Below are positions 55,078-64,000 of a DNA stretch of 64,000 bases, piece by piece. A program made the translations under genes and the position numbers. Source of the stretch: Methanosphaera sp. WGK6 (GTDB lineage Archaea; Methanobacteriota; Methanobacteria; Methanobacteriales; Methanobacteriaceae); assembly GCF_001729965.1 (NCBI RefSeq), contig NZ_JRWK01000003.1:62001-126000 (forward strand), given 5' to 3'. How positions within the stretch are numbered: position 1 is the first letter of the stretch; each line of letters starts with the position of its first letter. The notes under the pieces are model-generated. The model was not told where the DNA came from. It worked only from the letters and a program-made list of their open reading frames with translations, and did no database searches.

Positions 55078-55248
55078 AATGATATTTTTAATTCACCTTG
55101 AAATTTTTTTTTATAATTATTCTTTTATTTTTCATAATATAAAAGTATTACTTATATACTAAATTAGTATTACTTAATTATAAAAATCAATAAAAATACA
55201 AATAATAATAAGATAAAAAAAATTATTTTAAAAAAGGAAACAATCATC

Positions 55249-56304
55249 ATGCAAATAAAAAATCAAGATAAAAAAATAGGTTTAATCGAATTAATTCCTG
55301 AAACAATTGATGATTTATGGCATTTATCCCACATAGTTGAAAAAAATGATTATATTTCTACATTAACTACTCGAAGAATTCAAGATAATAATAGTGGTAA
55401 AACAAGAGCAGATAGAGGAGTTAAAAAAACATTCTATTTAGGTGTTCGTGTAGAAAAAATAAGTTTTCATAAATACACGGGAATGCTAAGATTCACTGGA
55501 ATTATAGAATCAGGACCTGAAGAATTAGTACCTATTGGTTCTTATCACACAATAAATGTTCAAATAAACAATAGTATAAAAATACAAAAAAACTGGAATA
55601 AATGGTCATTAGATAGGTTAAATCTAGCAATAGAAGCATCTAAACGACCAACAGAAATTATAGTGGCAATGGAAGATAACACAACAGACCTTGGGATAAT
55701 AAAACAATATGGTATTGAATATGTAGGTCCAATAATTGGAGATATATCTGGAAAAAGAAATATTCAAAAAGATCGTAATGAAAAAATTAATCAATACTAT
55801 GAAGATGTGACTCAAGTAATTAATCAACATGGGCCAGTAAATAAACTAATTATTATAGGTCCTGGATTTACAAAGAATGGATATTATAATTATTTGGAAG
55901 AATATGAGTCTGAGTTATGTAAAAAAGCAATATTAGAAAGTACTGGTGCTGGTGGTCATGCAGGAATACAAGAAGTTTTAAAAAATGGGTTAATTGAATC
56001 ATTATCCAAGGATGCTAAAATAGCATCAGAAACGTCACTTGTAAATAAACTACTAGAACAAATTGGAAAATCATCAGATATGGTAACTTATGGACAAAAA
56101 CAAGTATCAACAGCATCAAATATGGGGGCTAGTGAAAAATTATTAGTACTTGATAATTTAGTAAAAGAAAAAAATATTCAAAATATAATGAATATAACTG
56201 AAAATATGGGTGGAACTGTTGTAATTATAAGTAGTGAACATGATGCAGGTAAACAACTAGAAGCATTAGGTTCTATTGCAGTATTTTTAAGATATCCTAT
56301 TTAA
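55249..56304 (+). CDS. pelA: Pelota homologue, ribosome rescue factor
   Basis: 351 residues. The three Pelota (Dom34) domains are visible: an N-terminal Sm-like barrel (GLIELIPETIDDLWHLSHIV, SGKTRADRGVKKTFYLGVRVE), a central eRF1-like domain (KLIIIGPGFTKNGYYNYL, about 195-210) and a C-terminal domain (KLLVLDNL, VVIISSEHDAGKQLEALG). It lacks the GGQ loop of eRF1, as expected. It dissociates stalled ribosomes with an EF1A/ABCE1 partner. AAAGGAAAC precedes ATG; divergent from the 54769 gene. Confidence 0.95.
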   Translation: MQIKNQDKKIGLIELIPETIDDLWHLSHIVEKNDYISTLTTRRIQDNNSGKTRADRGVKKTFYLGVRVEKISFHKYTGMLRFTGIIESGPEELVPIGSYHTINVQINNSIKIQKNWNKWSLDRLNLAIEASKRPTEIIVAMEDNTTDLGIIKQYGIEYVGPIIGDISGKRNIQKDRNEKINQYYEDVTQVINQHGPVNKLIIIGPGFTKNGYYNYLEEYESELCKKAILESTGAGGHAGIQEVLKNGLIESLSKDAKIASETSLVNKLLEQIGKSSDMVTYGQKQVSTASNMGASEKLLVLDNLVKEKNIQNIMNITENMGGTVVIISSEHDAGKQLEALGSIAVFLRYPI

Positions 56305-56399
56305 TATATGATGGATAATTTTATAATTTATATAATTTATATAATAATATAATGAGATATTATTTGTAATATTTTAACAAGTAGATTTAAGGTGAATTT

Positions 56400-57374
56400 A
56401 TGGAAATCTATCAAATGTGGATAGTTGCATTTTTTCTAACATTAATTTTGACAATAATATTTACAGTATTATTTTCTAAGATAAAGGGAAATCTATTTGA
56501 AAACATTCGAGGTGGAATTCCAAGAGGTGTTGGTATAGCACCATTTTTAGTAATGGTATTATTTTTCCCAGAACCATATAACTATTTAATAGCTATAATT
56601 GGAATTATGGCTTTTATTGATGATTTAATAGGACGTAAACGTCTTGGTTCATACATGGAAATAGGTCAATTCTTTAGAGGAATTGGGATATTAGTAGTTA
56701 TGATATATGGTTATTTGATAATGGGGCCAGTAGCTATACTAGTAGCATTAATGGTACAAATATTAAATATTGCTGATATGCAACCAGGTACAGCATGTTT
56801 TACAGTTATAATAATGTCTGTAGTATCATTTACAATACTAACATTATTCCATTCTTCATCATATTATATACCTATATTGTTATTATTAATTTGTTTAGGT
56901 TATATATCACAGGATTATTCTGGATATATTATGATGGGAGAAATTGGAAACCATTCATTTGGTGTGGCATTAGGTATTTGTTTTGCTCTTGTTTCAGCAA
57001 CAATAACTAAAACAATTGCACCTACAGTTTTCTATCCGGTAGAATTTATAATAATGTTAATTTTATTCTTAATCACAGCAATAATAATTGCTAAATTACG
57101 TGAAGAAACATTAAGGTATTATTTAACATATTATTTACACATAGACACACCAACTTTCGGTGATTTTGTAATGGATGTTTTAACAGGTGGTGGATTAGGT
57201 GATCTTTTCAGAAGATTAATTTTAGAAAATGAACATCCCACCATTAAAAATTCTCTTTTAATAAAATTAGGTGGAAGAAGATTAGTATACAATCCATTTA
57301 AATCAAAAAAATCAAAAAAAGATATATTGAATAAAAAGATTTCTTTAGCTGAAGATGAAGAAGGATTTATTTAA
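56400..57374 (+). CDS. MraY-like membrane phosphoglycosyl transferase
   Basis: 324 residues with about nine membrane helices up to residue ~230 and a cytoplasmic tail of ~90. Motifs parallel the MraY/WecA (GT4) group: GGIPRGVG (38-45), FIDDLIG (72-78, the metal-binding Asp pair), NIADMQPG (123-130, in place of NxxDGxDG) and MGEIGNHSFG (179-188, in place of GDxGSxxLG). In pseudomurein-walled Methanobacteriales a MraY homologue is thought to attach the first sugar to undecaprenyl phosphate, and a MurG-like gene follows at 58197, with only a ferredoxin gene between. GGTGA sits just before the ATG. Confidence 0.75.
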   Translation: MEIYQMWIVAFFLTLILTIIFTVLFSKIKGNLFENIRGGIPRGVGIAPFLVMVLFFPEPYNYLIAIIGIMAFIDDLIGRKRLGSYMEIGQFFRGIGILVVMIYGYLIMGPVAILVALMVQILNIADMQPGTACFTVIIMSVVSFTILTLFHSSSYYIPILLLLICLGYISQDYSGYIMMGEIGNHSFGVALGICFALVSATITKTIAPTVFYPVEFIIMLILFLITAIIIAKLREETLRYYLTYYLHIDTPTFGDFVMDVLTGGGLGDLFRRLILENEHPTIKNSLLIKLGGRRLVYNPFKSKKSKKDILNKKISLAEDEEGFI

Positions 57375-57550
57375 TTTTCTTTTTTTTTATTTACTATTTT
57401 TTTTAAATTATCATAAAACTTATTTTAATTAGATTTCATTGTTTTATTAGTTAGTTTATATTAGAACTTAAATTTATAAAAAAATAATGGTTTTGTAACA
57501 ATTCAGGACTTTTAACTAAAATTCTATAAATCAATATTTCAAATCAAAAC

Positions 57551-57560
57551 ATTTATATAT
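57551..57560 (+). promoter_or_regulatory. Probable TATA box of the ferredoxin gene
   Basis: ATTTATATAT preceded by a purine-rich AAAAC, with the expected transcription start about 25 bases downstream (near 57582) and a short leader carrying GGGAG at 57603-57607 before ATG 57616. Confidence 0.5.
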
Positions 57561-57615
57561 ATACTATATTAAAATCTATCTCTATAATACTAATATTATT
57601 CAGGGAGATTAATAA

Positions 57616-57849
57616 ATGTATGAAGTAGTTTTAGAAAGAGAAGACTGCACTATATGTGGAAATTGTATAGAAATTGATGATACATTATTTGCTTTTGATG
57701 ATGATGATTTAGCAACACTTGTTGGGTCAATAAGGGATGATGATGTTGATGAAATTGAAATAGATGATGCAGAAATATACAAAGAAGCAGCAGATAATTG
57801 TACAGGTGAATGTATAGAAGTATATGATGATGAAGGAAATCCTGCTTAA
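57616..57849 (+). CDS. Single-cluster ferredoxin
   Basis: 77 residues, very acidic. C11-x2-C14-x2-C17 at the N terminus and C62-x3-C66 near the end supply the ligands for one [4Fe-4S] (or [3Fe-4S]) cluster. A long run of Asp/Glu between them replaces the second cluster of two-cluster ferredoxins. This matches monocluster archaeal/clostridial-type ferredoxins. Electron partners cannot be named from context. It has its own promoter, and U-rich and inverted-repeat DNA follows it. Confidence 0.88.
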   Translation: MYEVVLEREDCTICGNCIEIDDTLFAFDDDDLATLVGSIRDDDVDEIEIDDAEIYKEAADNCTGECIEVYDDEGNPA

Positions 57850-58196
57850 TCTTTAAACTAATTGTTGGCTAAAGCTATTTTTTCAAATTCAATTAGCATA
57901 ATCTAATTTCAAATAAATCACATCAGAAGGATGTTTTAACTAATTTACATTTGAAATTAATGCACTGTAAAAAATAATTATTATTTATTTTATAATAATT
58001 TTAACCTTTAGTCAACAGTACCTGTTTAAATAAAAATAACTTTTATTATCATGTTCTATTTATTTTAACTAATTTTTAGTAAATATTAACTTTTTTTTAA
58101 ATCAATTAATTTATTAGATATATTTAATATATGATTAATTAAAGAATTATTTAACACAATATTCAATTTTTTTATAAAATAATCAGGTGTTTATTA
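57850..58196. other. Intergenic region with nested inverted repeats
   Basis: 347 bases without a gene. It contains the inverted-repeat set at 57863-58017 (separate entry) and A/T-rich leader DNA of the MurG-like gene with AGGTG at 58186-58190. No coding frame is visible. Confidence 0.5.
57863..58017 (+). repeat. Nested inverted repeats, possible structured RNA or mini-element
   Basis: The outer arms TGTTGGCTAAAG (57863-57874) and CTTTAGTCAACA (58006-58017) pair at 11 of 12 positions. Inside lie perfect arms AATTTCAAAT (57905-57914) and ATTTGAAATT (57949-57958), and AATTATTAT / ATAATAATT (57976-57984 / 57992-58000). Together they could fold into a branched ~155-nt hairpin after the ferredoxin gene. 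It could be a terminator-like RNA, an sRNA or a small transposon relic. Confidence 0.35.
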
Positions 58197-59246
58197 ATGA
58201 AATTATTAATTTTTGTAACGGGAAGGGGTATTGGTGGTGATGCTGTAACTGCATACAATATAGCAAAAGCATTAAAAAGTAAAAACATCTCTTCAAAAAT
58301 TGTTTTAGATCCAAGTGCTCCTGGATATTACTTTAAAAAACGTGGTATAGAATGGCTTAAATCACCTATACCTGCTGCAGGAGGACATGCAGCATCAAAA
58401 TCAAAATTATTCAAAGCAGCATTAAAAACAATTAAAGCTTCAATTTCAGGAGCTCGTTTAATTAAAAAAGAAAATGCTGATGGTGTTATTGGCGTTATTG
58501 GTGGTGGTGCAGTAATAGGTTGTTTATCTGCTAAATTAGCTAGAGTTCCAGCAATAGGTGTGGTTGCAACACCAACAGATACAAAATTGTCACTTAAACT
58601 TAATCCAACATTACTTTTACCAGAATCTCCATTATTCACTATTGATTCAGTAAAATCAAAATATGCTGTAAATACTAATTATTCACCTATTAAAACAGAT
58701 ATTATTAAAGGAAATAAAGAAAATATTTTGGATAAATTACCTAATCAATTTGACTCTAATAAAAAATCAATATTATTCGCATCAGGTTCAACACTTTTTG
58801 ATGATATGGCAAAGGCAGCACGTAAGTTTGCAGAAGAGAATGATGATGTGAATATATTTGTAGTTGGTGATCCATTACATGATGATATAAATGACATTAT
58901 TAATCATCCAAATATTATTAATTTAGGTTATATTAATTATATTGATGACTTATATGATTTAGTTGACTTAGCTGTTATAACTGATGATGGTTTAACATTA
59001 CATGAAACTTTAGCATGTGAAATACCTGTAGTTGTAGTAATTGGTGTTAAGTATGGTAGATATCATGGGCTTTCAAAAGTATTTGATGGTGCTGTTATAG
59101 AAAGTAATGTTGAAAATATAACTGAAAATATAACTAGTGCTTTATCTAATTATGAATATATGCAAGAAAGGGCTACTAAATATTCAATAGGTATTCTCAA
59201 TGGTAGTTCTGATTTAGTAAACTTTGTATTAGAACATATGAGTTAA
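58197..59246 (+). CDS. MurG-like family 28 glycosyltransferase
   Basis: 349 residues, GT-B fold. The N terminus KLLIFVTGRGIGGDAVTAYN and GVIGGGAVIGCLSAKLARVPAI parallel the sugar-acceptor Gly-rich loops of MurG; SILFASGSTLFDDMAKAARKF and the DLAVITDDGLTLHETLACE block (MurG has sGAxTxxE at the UDP-GlcNAc site) mark the donor site. No membrane helix; peripheral membrane location is expected. It probably adds a sugar to a lipid-linked pseudomurein precursor, next to the MraY-like gene at 56400. Other GT28-type roles are possible. AGGTG lies six bases before the ATG. Confidence 0.75.
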   Translation: MKLLIFVTGRGIGGDAVTAYNIAKALKSKNISSKIVLDPSAPGYYFKKRGIEWLKSPIPAAGGHAASKSKLFKAALKTIKASISGARLIKKENADGVIGVIGGGAVIGCLSAKLARVPAIGVVATPTDTKLSLKLNPTLLLPESPLFTIDSVKSKYAVNTNYSPIKTDIIKGNKENILDKLPNQFDSNKKSILFASGSTLFDDMAKAARKFAEENDDVNIFVVGDPLHDDINDIINHPNIINLGYINYIDDLYDLVDLAVITDDGLTLHETLACEIPVVVVIGVKYGRYHGLSKVFDGAVIESNVENITENITSALSNYEYMQERATKYSIGILNGSSDLVNFVLEHMS

Positions 59247-59299
59247 AGTTATATAACTTTTTTCTCATACTTTTTTTTTAAATTTATTGGAATATTTTT

Positions 59300-60607
59300 T
59301 TATAAATAACGTTTGAAGTATCCAGTTAATTTAGAAATTCCATCAGTAGTTGGATGAATTTCTATGAAGTTATCAAAATTATCTATTTTATTTCCATCTT
59401 TTATTAATTTAATCATATAATGAAGTGCAATACTACTTGAAGGGGCAATAGAAAGGATATCAGTAATTTCACCATCACTATTAACAACTTCTTTTGTATA
59501 ACCTGTTTTTCCATTTAACATTTTCCAGAAAGTTCCAGGACCTGCTGCTCCTGGAATTGATGTTTTGGTTCCAATATTTGATACTTGGTGGCCTAAAACA
59601 TAACTTACATCATAGGGTAGTGTTATAGTTAAGGGAATATATGAGTAATCTGCAGCTATGTGATTACCCATAATATTTTTAATAGCAGTCATTCCTTCCA
59701 TACGTGACACGGGTGTAGCTTGAATTCCACCAATAACATCACCTGCAGCATATATGTCTTTGTTTGATGTTTGCATGTATTCGTTGACTAATATGTATCC
59801 ATTTTCATCTAATTCTACTGTATTTTTAACTAGTTGTGAATTAGGGGTTACTCCTGTAGCAAGTAAAACAGTCCCTTCAATTTCTCCAAAATTTGTAATG
59901 ACTGATCTATCTGTAATCTCTTTAATTTCAACATTTTCATGTACTATTGTATTTTTAAGTAAATTACGTACAATATACTCTTCAGCTTCAGGGTCATTTA
60001 ATATTTTAAGGAATTGAGTTCTACATAATATTTCAACTTCACTACCCATACTTGAAAAGATTCCAGCATATTCTGCAGCAGTAGAACCTCCACCAATAAT
60101 AACTAATTTTTCAGGAATTTCTTTTATCTTTAAAGTATCTTTATAAGTAAGAGCTTTTTCAACTCCAGGAATATCTGGAATTAAAGGTGATGAACCTGTA
60201 CAAACTAATAATTTATCATATTCATATTCATCATCTTCATTAACTATAACTACTTTTCTTACACTATCTACTTCAGCAGTTCCCTGAACATAATCCACAC
60301 CCGTGTTAATAGTTTCATTAGTAATAACAGAACGTATTTTTTTCTGAGTTTCCTTAATAATTTGTGTAACTTTACTATAATTTACAACAGGTTTAGACTC
60401 AATAATTCCTAATTCATCAAAATTTTCAGCATCTAATACATGCTTAGAAACATCACTTAATGCACATACAACCATACATGCTTGATTTAAACATTTTCCA
60501 CCAATATGTTTATTTTCAATAAGTGTTACATCATTTCCCTCTTCAGAAGCAGCCATAGATGCAAAACGACCAGCAGGACCTGCTCCAATAATAACTATTT
60601 TTGTCAT
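59300..60607 (-). CDS. FAD-dependent pyridine nucleotide-disulfide oxidoreductase
   Basis: 435 residues of the dihydrolipoamide dehydrogenase/mercuric reductase family. FAD site IIGAGPAGRFA (7-17), redox pair in GGKCLNQAC (C39, C44), NAD site IIGGGSTAAEYAG, second FAD motif IYAAGDVIG, and a C-terminal dimer domain ending with EIHPTTDGI. The active site departs from the usual GGTCLNxGCxPSK (Lys for Thr, Ala for Gly, and no Pro-Ser-Lys after it), and the usual His-Pro-Thr block is kept. The substrate is unknown; no lipoyl enzyme genes are nearby. Single gene, opposite to the MurG-like gene. Confidence 0.82.
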   Translation of the reverse strand: MTKIVIIGAGPAGRFASMAASEEGNDVTLIENKHIGGKCLNQACMVVCALSDVSKHVLDAENFDELGIIESKPVVNYSKVTQIIKETQKKIRSVITNETINTGVDYVQGTAEVDSVRKVVIVNEDDEYEYDKLLVCTGSSPLIPDIPGVEKALTYKDTLKIKEIPEKLVIIGGGSTAAEYAGIFSSMGSEVEILCRTQFLKILNDPEAEEYIVRNLLKNTIVHENVEIKEITDRSVITNFGEIEGTVLLATGVTPNSQLVKNTVELDENGYILVNEYMQTSNKDIYAAGDVIGGIQATPVSRMEGMTAIKNIMGNHIAADYSYIPLTITLPYDVSYVLGHQVSNIGTKTSIPGAAGPGTFWKMLNGKTGYTKEVVNSDGEITDILSIAPSSSIALHYMIKLIKDGNKIDNFDNFIEIHPTTDGISKLTGYFKRYL

Positions 60608-60741
60608 ATTAATCAGTACTGTTTTTTATTTTAAATAAGTTTATACATTTATAGTACTAATTATGTTTTTAAATAATATATTCATTACTTAATTTAAATA
60701 TTAAAATAAGAAAAAATTAAAGGGGAGGTTAAGATAAGAAA

Positions 60742-61791
60742 TTATTCATTACTATATTTGATAATTTTTTCCAATTGTTTTTTAGCTGTTCCATCTTCAA
60801 TAAGTTTTCTTGATAATTTCACACCTTCTTTTAATGAATCAACTTTTTCAGTTAAATAAAGTATACTTGCTGAATTCATTAAACATAAATCCATTCTAGC
60901 CTTATCTTTACTAGTTTCAGTTACATTATCTAATATTTTATAAATAATTTCAAGATGTTCTTCAGGACTATCTGGTGCCATTATATCTTCAGGATTACAA
61001 AATTCTAAACCAAAGTCTTCTGGTGTAATGTATTTAACTTCAATGTTTCCATGATTAATAAATGCAACTTTTGTTTTTCCAATATTTGAAATTTCATCCA
61101 TAGCAGGATTACCATCCTGATCAAAACCATGAACAATCATTCCACGTTCAACACCTAAATTAGAAGCTACTTTAGCAATAGTTTCAACAAGGTCTGGGTC
61201 ATAAATACCAGTTAATCTTGCAGTTACTTTACTTGGACAGGAAATTGGACCTAATAAATTGAAAACAGTTCTTGTTTTCAATTGTTTTCTTAACATCATA
61301 ACATTTTTAGTAGCTTGATGGTAAATTGGTGCAAATATAAATGCAAAATTACATTTATCAATAGAATTAGCGACTTGTTCTGGTGTAAGTTCAATATTTA
61401 TACCTAGTGCTTCAAGAGCATCTGCACCACCAAACTTACTACTTACACTTCTATTTCCATGTTTGGATATTTTAGCTCCACCAGCACTAGCTATTATTGA
61501 AGAAGCAGTACTTACATTAAATGTTTTAAATACATCTCCACCTGTTCCACAAGTTTCTATTAAATATTCTCCAGGATCATAATCAATAGGGATAGCATGG
61601 TCTTTCATACTTCTAGTTAATCCTGTGATTTCATCAATAGTTTCTCCTTTCATTCTCAATGCAATTAAAAATGATGCAATAACTACATCAGGGTAGTCAC
61701 CACTGATTATATCATCCATACATTCATATGCTTCCTCATCTGTTAAATTTTGTCTTTTATCAATTATGTTATCTAATACATCACTTATCAT
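60742..61791 (-). CDS. trpD: Anthranilate phosphoribosyltransferase
   Basis: 349 residues. The PRPP-binding CGTGGDVFKTFNVST (about residues 80-94), KHGNRSVSSKFGGADALEALG and NLLGPISCP signatures identify TrpD, which joins anthranilate and PRPP in tryptophan synthesis. It is the last gene of trpF-trpB-trpA-trpD as seen here, 6 bases after trpA. AAGGTAG precedes the ATG. Confidence 0.95.
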   Translation of the reverse strand: MISDVLDNIIDKRQNLTDEEAYECMDDIISGDYPDVVIASFLIALRMKGETIDEITGLTRSMKDHAIPIDYDPGEYLIETCGTGGDVFKTFNVSTASSIIASAGGAKISKHGNRSVSSKFGGADALEALGINIELTPEQVANSIDKCNFAFIFAPIYHQATKNVMMLRKQLKTRTVFNLLGPISCPSKVTARLTGIYDPDLVETIAKVASNLGVERGMIVHGFDQDGNPAMDEISNIGKTKVAFINHGNIEVKYITPEDFGLEFCNPEDIMAPDSPEEHLEIIYKILDNVTETSKDKARMDLCLMNSASILYLTEKVDSLKEGVKLSRKLIEDGTAKKQLEKIIKYSNE

Positions 61792-61797
61792 TTTAGA

Positions 61798-62607
61798 CTA
61801 CCTTTTTGTTGCTTTTTTCATTTCTTGGATGTAATCTATAATATTTGCAAACATTACATCTTTATTATCTAAGTTTTCTTCAATAATGTTTAATACTGCA
61901 CTACCTACAATTGCTCCATCTGAACCTGCATCAAGTACTGTTTTTACATGTTCTGGTTTGGATATACCAAATCCTACACATAATGGTAAGTCTGTATGTT
62001 CTCGCACACGTTTTATTAAGTCAGTAGAGTCATGTGAAACTTCTGTACGTGCACCTGTTGTTCCCATAACTGATGCAACATATATAAATCCACCAACTAT
62101 TTTTGTAATTTGTTCTAATCTATCATTACTTGTTGCTTGTGATACAATGAATACTTGTTCAATACCATATTTATTGGATGCTTCAATTACATCATCTGCT
62201 TCTTCGGGTGGTAAATCCGCTATTAGTATTGAGTTTACTCCAATATCATGTAGTTTTTTATAGAATTCATCAATTCCGTGTTGGTATACTAAATTATAGT
62301 ATAATAGTAGTCCAAATGGTTTATCAGTATATTCTCTTAATTCTTTAAGGAATGTGAAACATTTTGCAACTGTCATTCCACTTTTAAATGCTCGTATATC
62401 TCCATTTTGAACACTTTTACCATCAGCTATAGGATCAGAGAATGGAAAACCTATTTCAAGTGCATCTGCACCATTATCAACTAATGTTTTTGCAAGTTCT
62501 AATGATGTATCATAGTCTGGGTCTCCAGCTACTAAAAAAGGTATGAATACTCCTTCATTATTTTTTTTTGTTTCTTTAAACATTTCTGCATAGGTTTTCA
62601 TGCTCAT
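61798..62607 (-). CDS. trpA: Tryptophan synthase alpha chain
   Basis: 269 residues, TIM barrel. [19 protein letters not shown] (catalytic Glu region), the catalytic Asp in [12 protein letters not shown], and [12 protein letters not shown] are TrpA signatures. It splits indole-3-glycerol phosphate to indole for TrpB. Its ATG overlaps the TrpB stop codon (ATGA), giving coupled 1:1 synthesis. An ATG two codons later is an alternative start. Confidence 0.95.
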   Translation of the reverse strand: MSMKTYAEMFKETKKNNEGVFIPFLVAGDPDYDTSLELAKTLVDNGADALEIGFPFSDPIADGKSVQNGDIRAFKSGMTVAKCFTFLKELREYTDKPFGLLLYYNLVYQHGIDEFYKKLHDIGVNSILIADLPPEEADDVIEASNKYGIEQVFIVSQATSNDRLEQITKIVGGFIYVASVMGTTGARTEVSHDSTDLIKRVREHTDLPLCVGFGISKPEHVKTVLDAGSDGAIVGSAVLNIIEENLDNKDVMFANIIDYIQEMKKATKR

Positions 62608-63785
62608 ATTTCCACTCCTAATTGTTTTGCTACAGTAAACATATCTTTATCTCCACGGCCAGATAAGTTTACAATAATTGTTTTACCTTTGTTTTCTTCT
62701 TTTTTAGCATATTTTATTGCATAGGCCACTGCATGTGAACTTTCTAAAGCAGGTATAATACCTTCTGTTTCACATAATGTTTTGAAACCTTCTAATGCTT
62801 CATCATCATTTATTGGTACATATTGTGCTCTTCCTATACTTTTAAGGTATGCGTGTTCTGGACCAATTCCAGGGTAGTCAAGTCCTGCTGATACACTGCT
62901 TGTTTCTTTAATTTGACCTTCTTCACTTTGTAGAACTAATGATAATGCTCCATGTAGAATTCCATCGGTTCCTTTGGTAAGTGTAGCTCCATGATCTTCT
63001 GTGTCAATACCAGCTCCTCCTGCTTCAACACCTATAAGATTAACATCTTCATCATCTATAAATCCACTGAAAATACCTATTGAATTACTTCCACCACCAA
63101 CACATGCTATCACAGTGTCTGGAAGGTTACCTTCAAGTTCAAGTATTTGTTCACGTGCTTCAGTTCCAATTACTTCTTGGAAAAATCTCACCATACTTGG
63201 ATATGGATGTGGTCCCATAGTAGTTCCTATAAGATAATGAGTGGTGTCTAAATTTGAAATCCAATATCTAAATGCTTCATTAATTGAGTCTTTCAATGTT
63301 TTAGAACCAATATCTACTGGAATAACTTCGGCTCCTGATAATTCCATACGGAAAACATTTAATTTTTGACGTTCAACATCTTTGGATCCCATGAATATTT
63401 TCACATTCATGCCTAGTTTAGCTCCAATAACTGCTGTTGCAATTCCATGTTGTCCTGCACCTGTTTCAGCAATTAAATTAGTTTTTCCCATATATTTTGC
63501 AAGTAATCCTTGACCAATTGCATTATTTATTTTATGAGCTCCTGTATGTAACATATCTTCTCTTTTAAGATATATTTTACATCCTAGTTTTTTGGATAAA
63601 TTTTCTGCATAATATAATCCTGTAGGTCTTCCAGCAAATTCTTTTAAATAGAATTTTAATTCGTTTATGAATTTTTCATTATCTTTAAATTTATAAAAAG
63701 CATCTTCTAATTCTTCTACTGCAGGTATTAATAATTCTGGTGCATAAACTCCACCATATTTACCAAATTTTCCTTTATATTTCAT
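62604..63785 (-). CDS. trpB: Tryptophan synthase beta chain
   Basis: 393 residues, the classical TrpB1 length. [19 protein letters not shown] contains the PLP Lys (about residue 84), AETGAGQHG binds the substrate carboxylate, and [10 protein letters not shown] holds the PLP phosphate. It condenses indole and serine to tryptophan. It lies between partial trpF and trpA; only 9 bases separate it from trpF. Confidence 0.96.
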   Translation of the reverse strand: MKYKGKFGKYGGVYAPELLIPAVEELEDAFYKFKDNEKFINELKFYLKEFAGRPTGLYYAENLSKKLGCKIYLKREDMLHTGAHKINNAIGQGLLAKYMGKTNLIAETGAGQHGIATAVIGAKLGMNVKIFMGSKDVERQKLNVFRMELSGAEVIPVDIGSKTLKDSINEAFRYWISNLDTTHYLIGTTMGPHPYPSMVRFFQEVIGTEAREQILELEGNLPDTVIACVGGGSNSIGIFSGFIDDEDVNLIGVEAGGAGIDTEDHGATLTKGTDGILHGALSLVLQSEEGQIKETSSVSAGLDYPGIGPEHAYLKSIGRAQYVPINDDEALEGFKTLCETEGIIPALESSHAVAYAIKYAKKEENKGKTIIVNLSGRGDKDMFTVAKQLGVEI

Positions 63786-63794
63786 TATATCACT

Positions 63795-64000
63795 TTATTC
63801 TCTTAAAAATTTAACAATTTCTTTAATTTTTTTTATATTTTTCTTTCCAGGAGTATCTTCAACACCACTATTTAAATCAATCCTATCAAAGTAGTGTAAT
63901 TTATCTTGTATTTCAGTTAAATAATCTAAATTTAATCCACCTGCTAAAGTTACTTCTGTTCTATTATCATATTTTTTCACGATTTTACTTGCTTTAACTG
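63795..64000 (-). CDS. trpF: Phosphoribosylanthranilate isomerase, C-terminal part (5' end outside window)
   Basis: The frame remains open to the edge of the window; the last ~67 residues are visible. LAGGLNLDYL and RIDLNSGVEDTPGKKNIKKI are the phosphate-binding end of the TrpF barrel. It isomerises phosphoribosylanthranilate in tryptophan synthesis. First visible gene of the trp operon, which continues to the right. Confidence 0.9.
   Translation of the reverse strand, partial: VKASKIVKKYDNRTEVTLAGGLNLDYLTEIQDKLHYFDRIDLNSGVEDTPGKKNIKKIKEIVKFLRE

Overview
The window comes from a low-GC methanogenic archaeon of the order Methanobacteriales, most likely a gut Methanosphaera (M. stadtmanae-like). 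The evidence is the archaeal information-processing set (TBP, FEN1, Pelota, CDC48, NurA-HerA-Mre11-Rad50), the NifH-like CfbC protein of coenzyme F430 synthesis, an AksA/AksD-type pair for the 2-oxoacid chain of coenzyme B, MraY- and MurG-like cell-wall enzymes fitting a pseudomurein wall, and several very large Asn/Thr-rich adhesin-like surface proteins. TTG starts preceded by GGTG/GGAGG Shine-Dalgarno (SD) sequences are common. The assignment to this genus is by recognition, not by a database search.

Layout. 1-2.9 kb: end of a U32 peptidase, cfbC, a DUF123 protein, a small membrane protein and a DUF371 protein. 3 kb: tRNA-Leu(GAG). 3.2-5.2 kb: divergent rmlD and rmlB (dTDP-rhamnose). 5.4-21.7 kb, all on the minus strand: a DUF2162 membrane protein, an ExbB/TolQ-like channel, an ExbD-like DUF2149 protein, a 57-residue membrane protein, two giant adhesin-like proteins and an 1816-residue secreted, tail-anchored CobN-type chelatase homologue. 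22-30 kb: an accessory patch with two more adhesin-like genes, a broken surface-protein gene and IS630-type remnants. 30.4-32.3 kb: rmlA and galU. 32.8-35.9 kb: aconitase-family large subunit, homocitrate synthase-like gene and a CYTH protein. 36.2-38.7 kb: tbp and a SerB/coiled-coil fusion. 38.9-45.5 kb: the nurA-herA-mre11-rad50 operon, with rad50 frameshifted. 46-50.8 kb: galE, a glycosyltransferase, fen1, ahcY. 51-57.8 kb: CDC48, prephenate dehydrogenase, pelota, MraY-like enzyme, ferredoxin. 58.2-64 kb: MurG-like enzyme, a flavoprotein disulfide reductase and trpF-B-A-D.

Most interesting. (1) The chelatase homologue plus DUF2162/ExbB/DUF2149 resembles the bacterial HmuS-HmuT-HmuU-HmuV arrangement, but as an archaeal cell-surface version whose parts are separated by two adhesin genes. 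It may be an ion-gradient-powered machine acting on extracellular metallo-tetrapyrroles. (2) Two genes (adhesin at 22057, homocitrate synthase at 35214) have no usable ATG/GTG/TTG start but carry a strong Shine-Dalgarno sequence spaced correctly before an ATT codon. (3) rad50 is broken at an A8 tract. (4) Two degraded copies of one IS630-type element lie in opposite orientation about 6.2 kb apart (gap between copies).

Several starts were moved on the basis of Shine-Dalgarno position; each case is noted in the entry.
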